Below, one piece after another: positions 61,201 through 64,000 of a stretch of 64,000 bases of DNA (position 1 is its first letter; every line of letters begins with the position of its first letter). The DNA is from Corylus avellana (taxonomy: Eukaryota; Streptophyta; Magnoliopsida; Fagales; Betulaceae): the NCBI RefSeq assembly GCF_901000735.1, contig NC_081544.1, forward strand, positions 30,064,095-30,128,094, written 5' to 3'. The notes beneath the pieces were generated by a model. It was not told where the DNA came from, made no database searches, and saw only the letters and a program-made list of their open reading frames with translations. Made by a program: the position numbers and the translations under genes.

Positions 61201-63606
61201 CTTCGACTAACCATTAGGTACCTTCCCATTTGACCTACAAATGAGATTTAAACCAAATCTTATCAAACATGTTCTCTCTAGGAAAATGATCTAACAAAAT
61301 TAACATGTCCAAGAGTGTTGTTCCAACCTCATCACACCCAAAAATGAACAATAAAATAAAAGAAAATGCTGTTTAGGAAGTCCATCAAGTGAATTAATTA
61401 ATAACCAATAATTTAGAGCCTCAAACTCATACTCATTTCAAGGGAAACAAAGGTTTTCTTTTTGCCCCAAATGGGAACATTAGTACGAAAAGAAATCGAA
61501 AGTAACATCCATAAAAAATCCACAGACGGCAAAGTCTATCCTAAATTAGAATTTTAAACCTTTAATTATTTTTATTCTTCATTTTACTATTTTTTTATGC
61601 TCTCTTTGTTGCTTTTTTATCTACTCCTTTTATTAGTTGCAAGGATTCTGGAAATGGACTTTTACCTGGATGACAACATATGGATACTTTAAATAAGCAT
61701 TTTCTAGTTAACATTTAATGCCGATGTGGAATAGACCCCTTGTAGTAGTACAAGTTGTCAGCAATACATTTTATACAACACGGACCCGTGTAAAGCGGGC
61801 TCCACACAGATCGGGTAATACTCCGGCTTCGCCAGCGGGCTGGCCCCAAGGAATTATTTGCACTCAAGAGGATTTGAACCTTATAACTCATGAACTACCA
61901 CACAGACCAAAGCTCTTATCACTTGAGTCAACCCCTTAGGGTTAAATAGTTTGAACAAAACCTAGCCACATCTGAACTACACTGCCTACTCTCCCTCCCC
62001 CCTCACTCTTCCCCTCCCCCAGCAACCCCACCACGGTACCACCACAAGCTGAAGCAACAAATTTCGACACTTTTTTTTTTTTTTTTTTTTTTGATAAGTA
62101 ATAAGAAGTTTTATTAAAGAAAGAGAAAAGCGAGAAGCGCCCCTAATTACACACGAAGTATACAAATTTCGACACTACTATAGCAAATTTCTTATTATTT
62201 CATTTTCAGCATCGCCCATTTCTTGGCATACACTGTCAAAGTGTCAGGATTCCAGACTCATGGATTTCCATTAAAGTTTACATTTTTTTTTCTCTATGAA
62301 TATTAAAGTATGCATTTTTCCGTCAAAGTCCCCTTTAGACAAGAATGCACAAAGTTCCAAGACACTCAAACAAATGGATTTTGTACCCCATGTCAATGAA
62401 CGCACAATTTGAACCTAGACCTGAGGCCATAACTTTGTCATAGCACAGCCCAATGTGAAAAACAAAGATGTCAAGACAATTAACATGCACCAGGCATAAA
62501 TATCCACACTTCAATACAAACTCTCCAGTTAAACTGTTCGCTATCATCAACTACATAGTTTCTAAAATCCTAAGGCTAACATGACTATATAATTAGAATT
62601 AATTTAGTATTTAGCTTTACATGATCTTATAGTTCAATAACAAAGGAGATAATGTTAATTGTCTAACCTTCAGATTGAAATTGTATTGGTGCGTCAGAAG
62701 AAGGATAGCTATACAGCTTGGGTATGCTCTAAAGACACCCTCGGTACCACTATTGAAGATTTCACAAAGATGAAACCACAGTGAATTTCTGTTTACTGGT
62801 CCTATCTTTCACAGAATTGACAATAGATTGATGTTAATTATCCATGATTCTAGAGATGAACTGAACAAGGACTACAAGTTCCAAGAAATTTTATAATGAT
62901 ATCATAAAACTATCCCAAAATTCAATACAGTAAGTTTATAATCCAATACCCCACACCCTGAGAGGATAATACATTTTCAGAAGTTCTTAAGCAACCAAGT
63001 TATTTCAGAGAGCAGCAAACTCCATATTATGTATCGTACCAGCTTCACGATCCTGTTTTCATCTAAAAGTATCTTTTCTCCTAGTATTAAAATCAAACAA
63101 ACCAAAGCCATACAATATATATGGGAGATGTGAATGCTAGATAGGAGGTGCAGCAAAATCCCAATGTATATATGGCCTACATATAAACCAATGTAACATT
63201 TCCCAATTAATTTCCAATCATTTTTTCTTTCTCCGTTGAAACCTACCATATCATGGGCTACCTCACAAAACCTAAATCTAACAAATATCAGGCACAAGTT
63301 AAAGGATCCAGATATATATGCATGCTAAAGCCACAGTTCTACAATCAGCAAGCCAGACAGTACATCAGGGTCTGTGTACCAACTGCCAAACTAAGTGCAG
63401 TCAATGCCTTTGATAGTATTTTCACGAAAATTTGTCCAGTTGACTTTTGAAAACCTACATACCAAGCACTTTAAAGTTCAAGTAATTAGATCGCCACTCA
63501 GGACATTCAACAATATTTAACCGACTTACATTTCTTGTGTTCCAAAGAACTCAACGAAGTACTTTTTAGGATCAGGTGACTGCTTCCAGTCTTCAGGTCT
63601 GCTGAT
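49271..63606 (-). CDS. HUA2: HUA2 / ENHANCER OF AG-4 protein (PWWP + CID), 5' partial
   Basis: Exons on the minus strand: 63606-63530, 60458-58401, 58313-57791, 54917-54809, 54677-54565, 54487-54300, 53683-53008, 52925-52421, 49986-49891, 49341-49271. They join in frame, apart from the optional 93-base piece noted separately, to about 1470 residues. The first exon, with the start codon and first half of the PWWP domain, is beyond 64000. The window starts with PWWP residues (SRPEDWKQSPDPKKYFVEFF) and continues with a long charged, Lys/Ser-rich region. The CID/RPR domain follows (FEGMIETLSRTKESIGRATR from about 57900, then VVELLIRKLE, HRKVDLFFLVDSI and LRLWLERKILPE). Then come FQLPGFLSSHVFED, a poly-proline tract (53125-53380) and the family ending NCWRPA. 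HUA2 acts in the nucleus; in Arabidopsis it promotes processing of AGAMOUS pre-mRNA and expression of FLC-class floral repressors. Large introns 60459-63529, 54918-57790 and 49987-52420 are transposon-rich. Confidence 0.95.
50725..50859 (-). mobile_element. Short tRNA-derived SINE with 11-bp target duplication
   Basis: TCATAGTATTC (50725-50735) and TCATAGTGTTC (50849-50859) differ at one base. On the minus strand the 113-base insert carries an A-box-like TAGCTCAAATGGTA, a B-box-like GGTTCATGTCCC and an A-tail (the T-run at 50736-50748). It lies in the HUA2 intron 49987-52420. Confidence 0.75.
50884..51747. mobile_element. Fold-back element with 9-bp flanking repeat
   Basis: TTAAATAAT (50884-50892) and TTAAATAGT (51739-51747) flank about 846 bases. 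The ends form a gapped inverted repeat: left CAAACTATTGATTGAGTCAA; right, reverse-complemented, CAAACTACCACTCCATTGTC. The inner part has GC-rich inverted blocks such as GGTGGCCGAACCACC and GGTGGCTCGGCCACC. The 9-bp duplication suggests Mutator-type ancestry. No coding capacity. Confidence 0.6.
52031..52180 (-). mobile_element. LINE 3'-end insertion with 19-bp target duplication
   Basis: AAACAGCCACAGGTTTTAT is identical at 52031-52049 and 52162-52180. The 112-base insert is a T-rich tract, GATAAGTAATC, then GAAAGCGCAAAAGGCGCAAC and GAAGTATATAAGAG, the family 3' end. It lies in the HUA2 intron 49987-52420. Confidence 0.85.
53125..53380 (-). repeat. Proline-codon microsatellite in HUA2
   Basis: On the plus strand this is a GGT/GGA/GGG-rich tract. 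On the coding minus strand it encodes runs of up to nine prolines with Ser/Leu interruptions (SPPPPPPPLPPSPPPPPPPP-type). It is part of the normal HUA2 proline-rich region, but its length is likely to vary between alleles. Confidence 0.8.
55468..55560 (-). other. Exon-like 93-base sequence in a HUA2 intron
   Basis: On the minus strand 31 codons (SNMPVQLDEAPSVSDILRFS, then QSLDDWTLAQA) lie between an acceptor-like TTTTATAGAG and a donor GTAAGTAAT. It has phase 0 at both ends if the second AG is used, so its inclusion would keep the HUA2 frame. It falls between GIANE and VVELLIRK, which are contiguous in the Arabidopsis protein as I recall it. Using the first AG instead would shift frame and hit a stop. 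It is either an optional cassette exon or a relict/captured exon from another gene. Confidence 0.4.
56605..56670 (+). mobile_element. 46-base A-tailed insertion with 10-bp target duplication
   Basis: AAAGATAACC occurs at 56605-56614 and 56661-56670. The insert ends in about 12 A directly before the second copy, as expected of a plus-oriented retro-insertion. The remaining 34 bases do not show the GATAAGTA-type end, so the source differs from the LINE tails. Confidence 0.6.
57027..57154 (-). mobile_element. LINE 3'-end insertion with 20-bp target duplication
   Basis: AAAAGTCGGAATTAAACTCT is identical at 57027-57046 and 57135-57154. The 88-base insert is a T-run, ATAAGTAAAG, then AAGCGTAGAGGGGCGCAACC and GTACAAGAGAGCGAC. 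The identical duplication implies recent insertion. It lies in the HUA2 intron 54918-57790. Confidence 0.88.
61077..61115 (-). mobile_element. Probable LINE-tail micro-insertion
   Basis: A T-run followed by GATAAGTAAAACAAG matches the LINE 3' end. CATTGA occurs just before (61073-61078) and after (about 61112-61117) and may be a short target duplication. It lies in the HUA2 intron 60459-63529. Confidence 0.45.
61735..61945 (-). mobile_element. tRNA-derived SINE-like element
   Basis: On the minus strand it starts CCCTAAGGGGTTGACTCAAG with an A-box-like TGACTCAAGTGATAAG, then a B box (AAGGTTCAAATCC), and continues into a GC-richer body (CGGAGTATTACCCGATCTGT). The leader resembles that of the SINE at 47.8 kb. 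No clear A-tail or target duplication is visible, so it is an older or 3'-truncated copy. Confidence 0.55.
62057..62176 (-). mobile_element. LINE 3'-end insertion with 15-bp target duplication
   Basis: ACAAATTTCGACACT is identical at 62057-62071 and 62162-62176. The 90-base insert is a T-run of about 22, GATAAGTAATAAG, then AAAAGCGAGAAGCGCCCC and CACACGAAGTAT, the family end. It lies in the HUA2 intron 60459-63529. Confidence 0.88.
62270..62315 (-). mobile_element. Possible old poly-T micro-insertion
   Basis: ATTAAAGTTTACAT (62270-62283) and ATTAAAGTATGCAT (62302-62315) differ at two of 14 bases and flank a T-run plus CTCTATGAAT. It is consistent with an older member of the micro-insertion class. 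Confidence 0.4.
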
Positions 63607-64000
63607 CTGTAAAACAGTCGATAAAATCTACCTCAAATACCGACCAAAGCACTGCATCACTAAAGAATATACACCAACTATAAAATCAATATAAGCACCT
63701 TTAGATACATATATGCATATGTATATACATACAAATTTTATATGTATATATAAACATAACATACATCAATTTATCTATTACAACAAAGTGGCAAACAGCA
63801 ATAATATTTAGGGTTTTTTTTTTTCCTCTTTTATCAAATAAAAAGGCACAATTATCATGGATACAGAACCCCGGTTCCCACAAATTGGCTACAATCAAAT
63901 GCATAACTTAAATATTTGGTCAAAAATTAGGCCATATCAGTGAAGAACGTGATAATAATTCATCTAATAATGTGATAAATAAGAGCAAAAAACACCGTCT

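Overview
The window is nuclear DNA of a flowering plant, most likely a woody eudicot. Genes are split by long AT-rich introns with canonical GT-AG borders. The encoded proteins are plant-specific (a sacsin-RING protein, HCF136, HUA2), and introns and spacers are full of LINE tails, tRNA-derived SINEs and fold-back elements. I cannot name the species from sequence alone. Layout: (1) 1-19988, plus strand, most of a giant sacsin-like protein ending in a C3HC4 RING finger; its first roughly 300 residues lie upstream of the window. (2) 21145-27926, plus strand, HCF136, the thylakoid-lumen photosystem II assembly factor, complete in 8 exons. (3) 31501-35093, plus strand, a small intracellular LysM-domain protein, complete in 3 exons. 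(4) 35094 to about 48600, a 13.5-kb spacer with no gene I can support, holding LINE fragments, a SINE, a possible LTR/TRIM remnant, tandem duplications and a 700-bp near-perfect inverted repeat. (5) 48.6-64 kb, minus strand, HUA2 (PWWP and CID domains, proline-rich tail), complete except for its first exon, which lies beyond base 64000. The order sacsin-RING, HCF136, LysM, HUA2 matches Arabidopsis At5g23110, At5g23120, At5g23130 and At5g23150. The Arabidopsis ClpP gene between LysM and HUA2 (At5g23140) is not visible here. The four genes are neighbours by ancestry; nothing suggests one pathway: putative chaperone/ubiquitin ligase, photosystem II assembly, unknown LysM function, and flowering-time/RNA-processing control. 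The most unusual signal is a series of very short retro-insertions. At least ten places carry only a poly-T tract plus a few to about 110 bases of a LINE 3' end (typically T-run followed by GATAAGTA), bounded by 11-21-bp target-site duplications. Other items worth checking are the long fold-back, a 93-base exon-like sequence inside the CID-encoding part of HUA2, a degenerate third ATPase-like repeat in the sacsin protein, and an 81-base in-frame intron in the same gene.
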